Below, one piece after another: positions 7,512 to 14,352 of a stretch of DNA of 36,895 nt. Origin of the DNA: a virus; the IMG/VR virus record IMGVR_UViG_3300028708_000004, positions 1 through 36,895 of that record, one strand, 5' to 3'. Each line of letters starts with the position of its first letter. Position 1 is the first letter of the stretch. The notes beneath the pieces are model-generated. The model searched no databases. It worked only from the letters and a program-made list of their open reading frames with translations, and had not been told where the DNA came from. Position numbers and translations under genes: made by a program.

Positions 7512-8761
7512 GACTTCCGCTCCGGCTTGTCGAACACGATGATCTGCTCCGGGTATCGACCCTCGTTCTCGCCCTGGTGCAGACCCCCGGTGTCGAGTTG
7601 GTCGAACCAGCGCAGGTCGAACCCGATTCGCATCAGTTCGGTCACGTGCCAGGCGGTCACGTACTGCCGGGTGTACTGGCGGTCGTGGTCCTTGACGTTG
7701 AGAACGAGTCGGCCACCAGGCTTCAGGACGCGCCATGCCTCTTCCCATGCTTGGGTGTGGAACGTGCGGTACTTCTCGCCCCACTGAAGTGATCCGGCGC
7801 TGTCGGGGCTGAGCTTGCGCCCGAGGTCGTGCGTGTAGCTGCGCCGTACCGACCCGTCCTTGGCGTCGTGCGAATCAGCGAACCGGTTGCCATAGCAGGG
7901 CGACGTGCACACGGCATCGAACACCTCGTCGTCGAACTGCAGGTCGAGGGCAGAACCCACCTGCGTGTCGGGATGTAGCGCGGCCCATTCGGGCTCGATT
8001 TCCACGCCGACGGTTGCTTGCGGTAACTCGTGGATCCGGCCGGTGCCGGCGAAGGGATCGAGCACCAGCGTGTACGGATAAGTCGGCAACGCCGCGGCGA
8101 AGATCGGGATCAGTGGAAGTGAGAATCGGGCGGGGTGGGAGATGCCTTCGCCGAGGTCGGGCTTCGTGACCCGAACCTCCTTGTTCTTTCCGACGATGAT
8201 GGCCTCACCCTCGTCGTCGAACAGGACGACCTCATTACCGTCGACCTCTATGGCGGTGACTTCGCGTTCATCGCCTTCGTCGTCGACAACGAAGTCACCA
8301 GGGACGACGTCGCGGGCGGCCTGCTTCTGGTGCTTCCCGATACGGGAGAGCACCTGACTCGGGCTGAGCTTGTCCGTGGGGGCTTCGGCGATCGCCTGCT
8401 CAACGACGTCGGGATGGGCCGCGAGCTTGCGAAGCTTGGACCGCTCGGGCGCCGAGAAATTGTTCCCATCCAGCAACAATTTCCCCCGTCCCGCCGTCTG
8501 CTTGGGCAGTAACCGTCCCAACGCCGTGCACGCCCGCAGTTGAATGATGCGGGCGGAGCGCACGGCTTCGTCGGCAAGGCCCTTGGCACGGGCGTACGCT
8601 TCGATGCCGTTCGCTTGGGCACGGGCCTCGTTCACTTGCGCTAGGTCAGAGGCTTGAGCCAACCAGGCTGTGGCCGGCCCGACGTAGGCACAAATCGCAC
8701 CTGCCGGGTCAACTGAGGCGTCGATGTCGCCGGGGTCGGGGAGGGGGACGAGGGCGCTCAC
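7508..8761 (-). CDS. DNA N4-cytosine/N6-adenine methyltransferase with N-terminal accessory domains (417 aa)
   Basis: Residues about 205-417 form an S-adenosylmethionine-dependent DNA methyltransferase: motif I DPFAGTG (235-241) and catalytic motif IV TSPCY (286-290), a variant of TSPPY with Cys in place of the second Pro. Motif I precedes motif IV. LKPGGRLVLNVKD (346-358) is a typical late strand. Residues 1-145 are a helical domain with basic/aromatic stretches, and about 150-200 look like a small beta-barrel (repeated VVDDEGDE / VLFDDEGEA). These could recognise DNA or the partner. The gene overlaps both the RecB-like nuclease upstream (ATGA-type) and the PD-(D/E)XK nuclease downstream (GTGA). 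It may protect phage DNA from host restriction. Confidence 0.85.
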   Translation of the reverse strand: MSALVPLPDPGDIDASVDPAGAICAYVGPATAWLAQASDLAQVNEARAQANGIEAYARAKGLADEAVRSARIIQLRACTALGRLLPKQTAGRGKLLLDGNNFSAPERSKLRKLAAHPDVVEQAIAEAPTDKLSPSQVLSRIGKHQKQAARDVVPGDFVVDDEGDEREVTAIEVDGNEVVLFDDEGEAIIVGKNKEVRVTKPDLGEGISHPARFSLPLIPIFAAALPTYPYTLVLDPFAGTGRIHELPQATVGVEIEPEWAALHPDTQVGSALDLQFDDEVFDAVCTSPCYGNRFADSHDAKDGSVRRSYTHDLGRKLSPDSAGSLQWGEKYRTFHTQAWEEAWRVLKPGGRLVLNVKDHDRQYTRQYVTAWHVTELMRIGFDLRWFDQLDTGGLHQGENEGRYPEQIIVFDKPERKS

Positions 8762-9660
8762 GACCCGATCCCCGCGAACGGGTCCGTACTGTCATGCAAC
8801 GCAGTCGGGGGGATGAGCGGGTTGCCGATGACGTCTTTGCCGATGTCGAGCACGAACCGGGCGGCCTCGATCGTGTGTAAGAAGTGCTCGAAGATTTCCT
8901 CGTCGCACCGGACCGGATGCACCGTGTACCACTCCGGCGTGAGATAGATCACGAGGCCATGGTCGGCGTTCGGGACGGGCTCACACAGCTCCCGTTCCTT
9001 CTCGTTCAACAGGTAGTAGCGGCGCCGGAACACCTCGGACTGGCGGGCCTTCCACGCGGCCATCTCGGCGTACCGGTAGGCGGCGAGCTGCAGGGCGACC
9101 TCGGGGTACGGCCCCTTGGGCTTCCCCTGGCCGTCGAGCGAATCGCGTGACGTCTTGTAGTCGAAGATGAAGTCGATGCCGTCGATCCGGAGGAACCCGT
9201 CGCAGGTGCCGGCATACCCGTAGGTGGGCGAGAGCACCGTCACCTCCGCGGCCCTGTAGTCGGGCTGGAACTCATGCAGAAACCGATCGAACTGGTGGAG
9301 AAAGGGGCGCAACTCCATGTCGGCCTTGTCCACGTCGCGGTACCGGCCGTCGATCACCTTGCGTTCGCAGGCTTTGTGGACGGCGGTGCCCAACTCGGTG
9401 GCGGACCGTTCCCCGCGGCCCCGACGGAAGCGGGCGCCCTTGAGGTAGTTGATGGCCTCGTCGCGGCCGTCCGATTCGAGGATGCGTTCCCACACGTTGA
9501 CCTTGTCGACGGCGGCTTCGGCCGTCTTGATCGCGGCCCACGGGACGAGCGCCGGTTTGTCGAGGCAGCCGATGATGGTGGTGACCGACCAGAGTCGGAT
9601 GTCCTCGGGTTGTTCGGTGACGAGGGTGGGTTCTTCACCGAGGCGCGGGCGTTGGAACAC
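8758..9660 (-). CDS. RecB/Cas4-like PD-(D/E)XK exonuclease (300 aa)
   Basis: Nuclease of the RecB-type PD-(D/E)XK superfamily, used by phages for recombination or end resection. The motifs are in order: ELGTAVHKACER with H95, acidic E139 in AAEVTVL, GTCDGFLRIDG with D154, FIFDYKTS with D167 and K169, and the QLAAYRYAE motif (Q191, Y195) that marks the RecB family. No Cas4-type four-cysteine iron-sulfur pattern is visible. The start is GTG at 9660 with AAGGAGA 5-6 nt upstream. It is the first enzyme gene of the early operon and overlaps the methyltransferase start by 4 nt. Confidence 0.85.
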   Translation of the reverse strand: MFQRPRLGEEPTLVTEQPEDIRLWSVTTIIGCLDKPALVPWAAIKTAEAAVDKVNVWERILESDGRDEAINYLKGARFRRGRGERSATELGTAVHKACERKVIDGRYRDVDKADMELRPFLHQFDRFLHEFQPDYRAAEVTVLSPTYGYAGTCDGFLRIDGIDFIFDYKTSRDSLDGQGKPKGPYPEVALQLAAYRYAEMAAWKARQSEVFRRRYYLLNEKERELCEPVPNADHGLVIYLTPEWYTVHPVRCDEEIFEHFLHTIEAARFVLDIGKDVIGNPLIPPTALHDSTDPFAGIGS

Positions 9661-9807
9661 GAACGTCTCCTTGAGTCATGAAGATGGGGGCCGCGCCTGA
9701 CGACCCGTGCGGGGCGGAGGGAGGGAACCCGGCGTGTCGACGAGAGGGCCCAATGGGCATGCCTCTCAGGGGAAGGTGTCGACCGGGCCGTCAGACGCGG
9801 TTGGGGG

Positions 9808-10047
9808 TCAGAGGGTGGGGGCTTCGGCGTCGATGCCGAGAAACGCCTCGAGGTCTGACCGACGGACGAACCATCGGCGACCGACTCTGACTAGAGGAAT
9901 GGGGAACGTTCCTTCGGCGATCCACCGGTAGGCGGTGCTCCTGCAGATTCGCAGTTGGGCCGCGCTCTCAGTGAGCGTTGCGAACGCAGGGGGTGTGTCT
10001 ACGTCTTCGGCGAGCCGGTACGAACTTCTCCGGTTCGAGCGCGACAA
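9808..10047 (-). CDS. Excisionase-type helix-turn-helix DNA-binding protein (79 aa)
   Basis: Residues about 22-72 form the MerR/excisionase-type winged helix: AFATLTESAAQLRICRSTAY, then RWIAEG and the wing RVGRRWFVRRSDLEAFL. This is the HTH_17 type found in phage Xis and small regulators. The TTG start at 10047 follows a G-rich ribosome binding site (AAAGGGGG). It heads the leftward early operon, 328 bp downstream of the integrase. With a serine integrase and a gp3-like factor present, it may act as an early regulator (Cro-like) rather than as the excisionase itself. That distinction cannot be made from sequence. Confidence 0.82.
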   Translation of the reverse strand: MSRSNRRSSYRLAEDVDTPPAFATLTESAAQLRICRSTAYRWIAEGTFPIPLVRVGRRWFVRRSDLEAFLGIDAEAPTL

Positions 10048-10312
10048 ACAGTGCCCCCTTTCAGATTCGTTAGGTGGGAGGTTCGTGGAGGTCGGGCCTC
10101 ACGGACGGCCTCTGACCTGCCTGTATCCGACCTAACACCGGGAGGACACCCCCTGGCAACCCCTTTGTTCCCTTCAGGTCTGAAGGTCTACCGAGTGGTA
10201 ACACCTATAGACGCACATTGTGACCTATAAGGGTTCATAGAACGCGATAGTCATTCTTGACATAGGGGATTTACTCACCCCATGGACCCAAGATTTCCTC
10301 TAACCCACCCAC
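10048..10312. promoter_or_regulatory. Putative early-operon control region with phased repeats
   Basis: Non-coding DNA upstream of the HTH gene. It contains a perfect 7-bp-arm palindrome, CCTTCAG (10171-10177) / CTGAAGG (10180-10186). It also has a direct repeat ACCTATA at 10203-10209 and 10223-10229, exactly 20 bp apart (about two helical turns), and a small TACC/GGTA inverted repeat at 10189-10200. These look like operators for a repressor or the HTH protein. No strong -35/-10 pair facing the HTH gene stands out. The DNA is AT-richer than the coding regions. Confidence 0.5.
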
Positions 10313-10353
10313 TGACCGGCGCCCAATTCCCCACTCAACGTGGGCGCCGGTCA
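10313..10353 (-). terminator. Strong hairpin downstream of the integrase
   Basis: TGACCGGCGCCCA (10313-10325) pairs perfectly with TGGGCGCCGGTCA (10341-10353) around a 15-nt loop, beginning 23 bp after the integrase stop. A 13-bp GC-rich stem fits a terminator for integrase transcription. The following minus-strand sequence has no clear U-run, as is common in high-GC hosts. Confidence 0.75.
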
Positions 10354-10375
10354 TGAAACACCGTGTGTCCGACGA

Positions 10376-11917
10376 TCAGATTCCCATCGAGGCCATTGCC
10401 ATCTTCCGGCGCATCATCAAGCGGTTGGCGTCCGAGGGACGTTCGCCCATGTCGTCGAACCAGATGTCGAGCCGGAACTCATTGAATCGACGCGGCCCGA
10501 ACGCCGGGGCGACGACGACGTCACAGCCGAACGACAGCAGGATCGACCGGCGCTCGTCCGGGGAGCCCGCCAGGAACGTCTCACGGATCGCCTCGGGCGA
10601 GGACGACAGCTGAACGGGAGCAAGTTCGGCGAGGCGTCGGTCGATCTTGCCGATCTCATCATCGATGCCGGCTTCGATGAGCCCGGCCATCGCCAGGGTG
10701 ATCTCCTGTCGGGCCACCGACATTGCGGTCGCCACCCGTTGCGCCTCGTGCCCGGCCTTCTGTGCCAGCAAGGCGTCCCGTTCGTCGGCGTCGACGTCTC
10801 CCGCGGCGATCATGGCGGCGAAGGCCGGCGTGTCGATGAAGTCGAGGAACTCGTTGGTCACCCACTCGTCGACCTTGCCGGCGACGATGCCCAACTTGCC
10901 GCAGCCCCCGAGGCTCTTGACGCACTGGTAGAAGACGAACTTCTTGCCGTTGTTGCTCTTGTTGGACTTCCCGTAGAGGACGGCGGCGCACAGGCCACAA
11001 CGCATGGGGCCACCGGACAGCATGTACTTGCGGGCCTTGCGGTTCTTCTTCGGCACCGGCCGCTCCTCCCCGTTGACGATCTTGGTGCGCTTCGAGCCGT
11101 ACTTGGCCTTGAGCGCCAGCCACGTCAGTTCGTCGAGGACCGGTTCCCATTCGGCCTTGCCGACGATCTTGCCCCGATGCACCCGATGGCCGGCGTTGGT
11201 GGGCGACAGCACGGCGCCCTTGAGCGACGTGATGTTCCACTTCTCGGCACGGGCCGGTCGGATCTCTCGGGTGTTGAAGTCGTTGACGATGTCGGTGAGG
11301 TTCTCGCCGGCCAGCATGCGCCGGGCGGCTTCCTTCACCACGAGGTCCCGGCCTTCGACGACGGCGAGACGAGACCGGCCGAACTCGTCCTTCTTGTGCT
11401 CGTAGGCGTAGGGCTTGCCTCCGGAGGGGCGACCCTCACGGGCCCGTTCGTCGAGGTGGGTGTTGACGTTGATCTTGGCCTGCTTGGCGTACTCGGCGTT
11501 CACCAGGTTGAGGATGTCGGACGACAGCGACTGGATGAGGTCGTGGACGCCTTCGGTCCACGTGTGCAGGAACCCGATGCCGGCGACGAGGCAGGCCGCT
11601 TTGAACTCGGGCCAGATGAGTTCGTGCCGAGAGATGCGGGCCTGGTTCTTGGCGAGCACGTCGCCGATCTGGCCGCGGCGGATGCCGTCGAGCATCGCTT
11701 CGTACTGGGGCCGGAACACGTCGGTGTCGGCGGCGGTCAGGTCGTCGTCGACGAACACGACGTAGGGGCGGCCGGGCCATCGGGCTTCGCCGTCTCGGAT
11801 CCCGAGGGCCACCTGCGTCTCGGTGGAGTCCCGAGTGCCGTCGGGATTGTCGGAGAGCCGGGCGTAGATGGCGTACGGGAGAGTGGATAGGTTCAGATTC
11901 GGGGTCTTCAGCTTCAT
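10376..11917 (-). CDS. Large serine integrase (513 aa)
   Basis: Site-specific recombinase for phage integration. The N-terminal resolvase domain has the catalytic serine S22 in IYARLS, DDDLTAAD (57-64) and the ARISR segment (93-97). A recombinase domain follows (about 140-275), then a zinc ribbon (C307, C310, C332, C339) and a coiled coil (about 370-450), the layout of phiC31/Bxb1-type integrases. The length of 513 aa is normal. ATG 11917 has no ribosome binding site. An imperfect inverted repeat begins 3 bp upstream, so the gene is either leaderless or its translation signals overlap the attachment/operator site. The partner factor is probably the gp3-like protein at 5313-6707. Confidence 0.95.
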   Translation of the reverse strand: MKLKTPNLNLSTLPYAIYARLSDNPDGTRDSTETQVALGIRDGEARWPGRPYVVFVDDDLTAADTDVFRPQYEAMLDGIRRGQIGDVLAKNQARISRHELIWPEFKAACLVAGIGFLHTWTEGVHDLIQSLSSDILNLVNAEYAKQAKINVNTHLDERAREGRPSGGKPYAYEHKKDEFGRSRLAVVEGRDLVVKEAARRMLAGENLTDIVNDFNTREIRPARAEKWNITSLKGAVLSPTNAGHRVHRGKIVGKAEWEPVLDELTWLALKAKYGSKRTKIVNGEERPVPKKNRKARKYMLSGGPMRCGLCAAVLYGKSNKSNNGKKFVFYQCVKSLGGCGKLGIVAGKVDEWVTNEFLDFIDTPAFAAMIAAGDVDADERDALLAQKAGHEAQRVATAMSVARQEITLAMAGLIEAGIDDEIGKIDRRLAELAPVQLSSSPEAIRETFLAGSPDERRSILLSFGCDVVVAPAFGPRRFNEFRLDIWFDDMGERPSDANRLMMRRKMAMASMGI

Positions 11918-11920
11918 GAC

Positions 11921-11976
11921 CCGTATCGTACTTAACGCAAGACCCCTGAGGGTATTCAGGGTTAAGCACGATACGG
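11921..11976. other. Candidate attP site (56-bp imperfect inverted repeat)
   Basis: CCGTATCGTACTTAAC (11921-11936) is matched by GTTAAGCACGATACGG (11961-11976), 15 of 16 bases complementary. The inner arms are poorly matched and the central dinucleotide is GA, which is non-palindromic. This is the expected design of a serine-integrase attP: long arms, asymmetric core, next to int. The alternative is an operator for a repressor of int, since it lies 3 bp upstream of the start codon. Confidence 0.6.
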
Positions 11977-12009
11977 CCTGATTCTGCCGTTTGTGCTGGT
12001 CAGAGGTGT

Positions 12010-12037
12010 GCCGGCGGCCTCACGGAAGGCCGCCGGC
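12010..12037. terminator. GC-rich hairpin between divergent genes
   Basis: GCCGGCGGCCT (12010-12020) and AGGCCGCCGGC (12027-12037) form a perfect 11-bp stem with a 6-nt loop (CACGGA). It lies downstream of no gene in the phage. It sits between the attP candidate and the plus-strand operon, where it could insulate that operon from host transcription after integration, or attenuate a promoter upstream of it. Confidence 0.6.
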
Positions 12038-12120
12038 TACCCCGGTTCCCGCCATCCACTATGCTGCCACAAGCGCGGTGTAGAATGCACCACCGAACAT
12101 TCCTGAAGGAGTGAGCGTAG

Positions 12121-12474
12121 GTGACTTTGGAGCCCATCGTCTTCACCGACCGGGTCCGCATCGAGTTCCCCGAAGCCCACGACACCCCGTGGGCGACGAT
12201 GCACCGGGACTCCCTGCAGGTCGAACTCGGGCCCGTCCACGACGACCACGACTTGACGTTCGTTCTCACCGTCGCCGCCGAGTTGCTCATGGAGTCGATC
12301 AGCTGGTCGGACCGGTGGCGCTCCGAGGACGGCAAGGAACGTTACGTGCTGATCGGCGACTGGATCCTGGTGGCCCGTTCCGAGTCCGGCGTCGAGCACT
12401 ACCAGTACGACAATCCCCTCGAGGCCCGTGCGGCCTTCGCCCAGCGAACCGGAGTCCCCAATGGCACCAGCTAA
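12121..12474 (+). CDS. Unknown protein, first gene of the plus-strand operon (117 aa)
   Basis: GTG start at 12121 with GAAGGAG about 10 nt upstream. The protein is acidic, with alternating strand and helix and several Trp (MTLEPIVFTDRVRIEFPEAH onward). It ends in a short helix and overlaps the next gene by 14 nt. No family is recognised. It diverges from the integrase, a position where temperate phages often keep immunity or lysogeny genes, so a role in the prophage state is possible but unproven. Confidence 0.7.
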   Translation: MTLEPIVFTDRVRIEFPEAHDTPWATMHRDSLQVELGPVHDDHDLTFVLTVAAELLMESISWSDRWRSEDGKERYVLIGDWILVARSESGVEHYQYDNPLEARAAFAQRTGVPNGTS

Positions 12475-12703
12475 GAAGACCGCTGCCGGCAACACCGAAC
12501 GCCAAGCCCTTCACGCCTACTTGAGTCCTGAGGCGTACGAGGCGTGGCAGACGTTCGGTGAAGAGAACGGCGTGTCGGTGACGGGTCTCGTCGAGGCGTT
12601 CGGCCTGACGCTGAAGGCGGAGATCGAGGCAGGCGGGACGGACGTCCGCAAGGACTGGGTGCGGTTGGGTCGCAAGATCGACACGGAACGGCGTCGGCGA
12701 TGA
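12461..12703 (+). CDS. Ribbon-helix-helix-like DNA-binding protein (80 aa)
   Basis: Start ATG 12461 (MAPAKKTAAGNTERQ...); the frame can extend upstream but the Lys/Ala-rich start is more typical. The segment QALHAYLSPEAYEAWQTFGE followed by GVSVTGLVEAFGLTL has the strand-helix-helix arrangement of Arc/MetJ-type ribbon-helix-helix repressors, with a basic tail (KIDTERRRR). Small RHH proteins commonly act as dimeric repressors of their own operon. It is the only obvious DNA-binding protein in the plus-strand block and the best candidate for the lysogenic regulator. It overlaps the next start by 4 nt (ATGA). Confidence 0.6.
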   Translation: MAPAKKTAAGNTERQALHAYLSPEAYEAWQTFGEENGVSVTGLVEAFGLTLKAEIEAGGTDVRKDWVRLGRKIDTERRRR

Positions 12704-13644
12704 GCAACGAGCACGACGCCATCGCCTGTGATGCCGCCTATGAGGGGATGGTGAGCGACTTCAACGCCGCGGTCACCGAACGGGACCGGCTGGCGTCCGT
12801 CGTGGCAGACCTGGCCAAGAACCTGAGCGCCACCCAAGCCGAACGGGACCTGTTCCGCGACGACGCCATCCCGAAAGCCGCCGCGCTCATCAACCACTTG
12901 ACACTCAAGGTTGAGGATGCCGAGGCCGAACGGGACGAACTTCGCGAGCAGCTCGCCGACGCGATGGCGGCCGGCCAATCGATGGAAGGCCAATGCAACG
13001 ACCTCGTGGCCGAACGGGACCGGCTGCGGGGGTTCGTGGATGGCGACGACCTAGATCAGTTCATCCGCGAGCAGGGGCCGGATTTCGCGGCTCTCGTCAA
13101 GATCGGAGCGTTGGAGGCCGAACGGGACCGGCTGCGAGCGGTCGTGGAAGCGCTCCGCGAGTGGCGAGAGGCTGACCGCGCGGCGCAGATGGCCTGGACC
13201 CCGGAGGAAGGGCAACGTTTCCACACCAAGACCAGAATCGCCCGAGAGGCAACATGGCTCGCGCTGGCGAAGTGGGAAGAACCACTTGACGTAAGCCCGA
13301 CCGGGGAGGGAGGACACGTGAGCGACCACGACCACTGCGACCACGATCCGATCGAATGCACCTACGACGCGCTCGTCGGCGAGTACCAGGAGGCGGTCGC
13401 CGAACGGGACCGGCTGCGAGCGGTCGTGCATGAGCAGGATTATGCGCTCGCCCTGGCGGCTCACCGTGACGCCGAGCGGGACCGGTTGCGGGCGGTCGTG
13501 GATGCGGTGCGTCGGGCCAGTCACCTCTATTGGATCGCGGAATCGGCCGACTTCGACAACATCACGCCCGTCACCGTCGCCATGACGAAAGTCGAGTTGG
13601 CACTACGCCAGCTTGACGTAAGCCCGGAGGCGACCGATGGGTGA
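12700..13644 (+). CDS. Repeat-built coiled-coil protein, possibly two fused genes (314 aa)
   Basis: The protein is mostly heptad-like, with recurring AERDRLRAVV segments (residues about 26, 104, 140, 234, 258). A first module ends with EEPLDVSPT (about residue 200). It is followed in frame by a second module starting VSDHDHCDHDPIECTYDALV, whose GTG (13318) has its own strong GGGAGGGAGG ribosome binding site. The second module also ends in LRQLDVSP. The gene therefore looks like two copies of one gene type fused in frame, and a separate product from 13318 is likely. The histidine/cysteine-rich start of module two might bind metal. Function unknown. Confidence 0.65.
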   Translation: MSNEHDAIACDAAYEGMVSDFNAAVTERDRLASVVADLAKNLSATQAERDLFRDDAIPKAAALINHLTLKVEDAEAERDELREQLADAMAAGQSMEGQCNDLVAERDRLRGFVDGDDLDQFIREQGPDFAALVKIGALEAERDRLRAVVEALREWREADRAAQMAWTPEEGQRFHTKTRIAREATWLALAKWEEPLDVSPTGEGGHVSDHDHCDHDPIECTYDALVGEYQEAVAERDRLRAVVHEQDYALALAAHRDAERDRLRAVVDAVRRASHLYWIAESADFDNITPVTVAMTKVELALRQLDVSPEATDG

Positions 13645-13740
13645 CGAGGTGACCATGGAACATCTCGCCGACCTGCGTGACGAGGTCGACCGGGCGGCGC
13701 AGCGCTTCGCTGACCTCGTGGCCGAACGGGACCGGCTGCG
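12775..13740 (+). repeat. Dispersed 20-bp repeat family encoding AERDRL
   Basis: The motif GCCGAACGGGACCGGCTGCG recurs at 13009, 13117, 13399, 13471 (two mismatches) and 13721. Related copies lie at 12775, 12838 and 12925. Most are followed by GGCGGTCGTG or GAGCGGTCGTG. DNA-level identity is higher than coding for the same peptide requires, which suggests recent duplication or gene conversion between modules. Confidence 0.7.
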
Positions 13741-14012
13741 GGCGGTCGTGACGACCCTCAATGCCCGATACGTCGATCACATGGACGAGTGTGCCGTCAA
13801 GGTCGATTATCCGTGCGACTGCGGGCTCGATGATGTGTTGCGCCAGCTTGACGTAAGCCCGACTATGGGCGTCAACCAACAGGAAAGAGACCATGAACCC
13901 AACGAGGAACCAACTGCTGACGACGGCGGCGATCACGGGCGCCGCGACGATCGTGCTCACCCTGACAGCGCTCGCGCGATTCGTGATGCTGGCCTAAGCC
14001 CGACTATGGGCG
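13285..14012 (+). repeat. Module-boundary repeat CTTGACGTAAGCCCG
   Basis: CTTGACGTAAGCCCG occurs at 13285-13299, 13612-13626 and 13847-13861; the last two share CGCCAGCTTGACGTAAGCCCG less its final base. TAAGCCCGACTATGGGCG occurs at 13854-13871 and 13995-14012. Each copy falls at the end of a coding module. In the fourth copy the TAA is the actual stop codon of a small membrane ORF. Confidence 0.75.
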
Positions 14013-14194
14013 GCCGGTGCCCCGACTGCGGGAACCCGCTACGGCACTGTGACTGTTCGGACAGGATCGACGGAGGGTGCCCCGCACGAAAGCGACGGGG
14101 GCGGCCGGATCTCCAGCCGTGGAGCACCCGACCCGGCGAACGGGGGGCCGGCGTGCTTGGCGGCGCCGGCCCCCCGAGCACGGCGGTTAACTAG
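13637..14194 (+). CDS. Coiled-coil/zinc module protein, C-terminal part uncertain (185 aa)
   Basis: ATG at 13637 overlaps the stop of the previous gene by 8 nt. Residues 1-76 repeat the module pattern of the upstream gene: a helix, VAERDRLRAVV, a CAVKVDYPCDCG cluster, then LRQLDVSPTMG. Beyond that the frame stays open through a region that also encodes a small membrane protein in another frame (13893-13997), then CPDCGNPLRHCDC (a possible zinc knuckle), and finally a Gly/Pro/Arg-rich tail that coincides with a terminator hairpin. The first 76 codons look real. The remainder may be partly non-coding or a later fusion. Confidence 0.5.
   Translation: MGDEVTMEHLADLRDEVDRAAQRFADLVAERDRLRAVVTTLNARYVDHMDECAVKVDYPCDCGLDDVLRQLDVSPTMGVNQQERDHEPNEEPTADDGGDHGRRDDRAHPDSARAIRDAGLSPTMGGRCPDCGNPLRHCDCSDRIDGGCPARKRRGRPDLQPWSTRPGERGAGVLGGAGPPSTAVN
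13893..13997 (+). CDS. Tiny single-helix membrane protein (34 aa), nested ORF
   Basis: ATG 13893 is preceded by AGGAAAG at a good distance. The peptide begins MNPTRNQLLTTAAITGAATI and has one hydrophobic helix (about residues 8-30) flanked by N-terminal Arg/Asn, an inner-membrane single-span protein. It is nested in another frame of the preceding long ORF. Its TAA stop coincides with a boundary repeat that elsewhere separates coding modules, which supports its being a real gene. Its role could be holin-like, pinholin-like or in superinfection exclusion. Nothing decides between them. Confidence 0.5.
   Translation: MNPTRNQLLTTAAITGAATIVLTLTALARFVMLA
14141..14176 (+). terminator. Very stable hairpin before the membrane-protein pair
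   Basis: CGGGGGGCCGGCG (14141-14153) pairs perfectly with CGCCGGCCCCCCG (14164-14176) around a 10-nt loop. A 13-bp all-GC stem is a strong terminator or attenuator candidate. It lies inside the last codons of the overlapping long frame and 30 bp before the next start. No promoter is visible between it and that gene, so read-through or antitermination may control the membrane pair. Confidence 0.65.
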
Positions 14195-14205
14195 GAGGCC
14201 GACCC

Positions 14206-14352
14206 GTGAACGAACATGAGGCCGTGCTTCTCATCGTCGGCGTGCTGGTCATCGTGATCGGCGTGACGGCCCATCACGCGTTCGTGACGTCGGTGGGTGT
14301 CGGGATGATCATCGGCACGGTGTTCGGCCGGGTCTTCCTGAGGCCATCGTGA
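14206..14352 (+). CDS. Small membrane protein (48 aa)
   Basis: GTG start at 14206 with an excellent CTAGGAGG ribosome binding site 7 nt upstream. The peptide (VNEHEAVLLIVGVLVIVIGV onward) has a first hydrophobic helix at about residues 7-21 and a second at about 30-44, with a short HH-containing turn and a basic end (GRVFLRPS). Stop and next start overlap as GTGA. Two-helix proteins of this size in phages are often holin-like or exclusion proteins. No family-level evidence is available. Confidence 0.65.
   Translation: MNEHEAVLLIVGVLVIVIGVTAHHAFVTSVGVGMIIGTVFGRVFLRPS

Noticed and set aside
8758-9660. Cas4 gene pointing to a CRISPR adaptation role
   Set aside because: It lacks the four-cysteine iron-sulfur cluster of Cas4 and there is no CRISPR or cas neighbour. 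A phage RecB-like recombination nuclease explains it.
10257-10285. TTGACA on the plus strand as a promoter
   Set aside because: The -10 position reads CCATGG, and no plus-strand gene follows for almost 1.9 kb.
10340-11890. Long plus-strand open frame opposite the integrase
   Set aside because: It is an exact mirror of the integrase coding strand, with low-complexity His/Gly/Asp/Val-rich composition typical of antisense frames in GC-rich genes. The same applies to plus-strand frames at 852-2192, 23072-24667 and 29847-31214.
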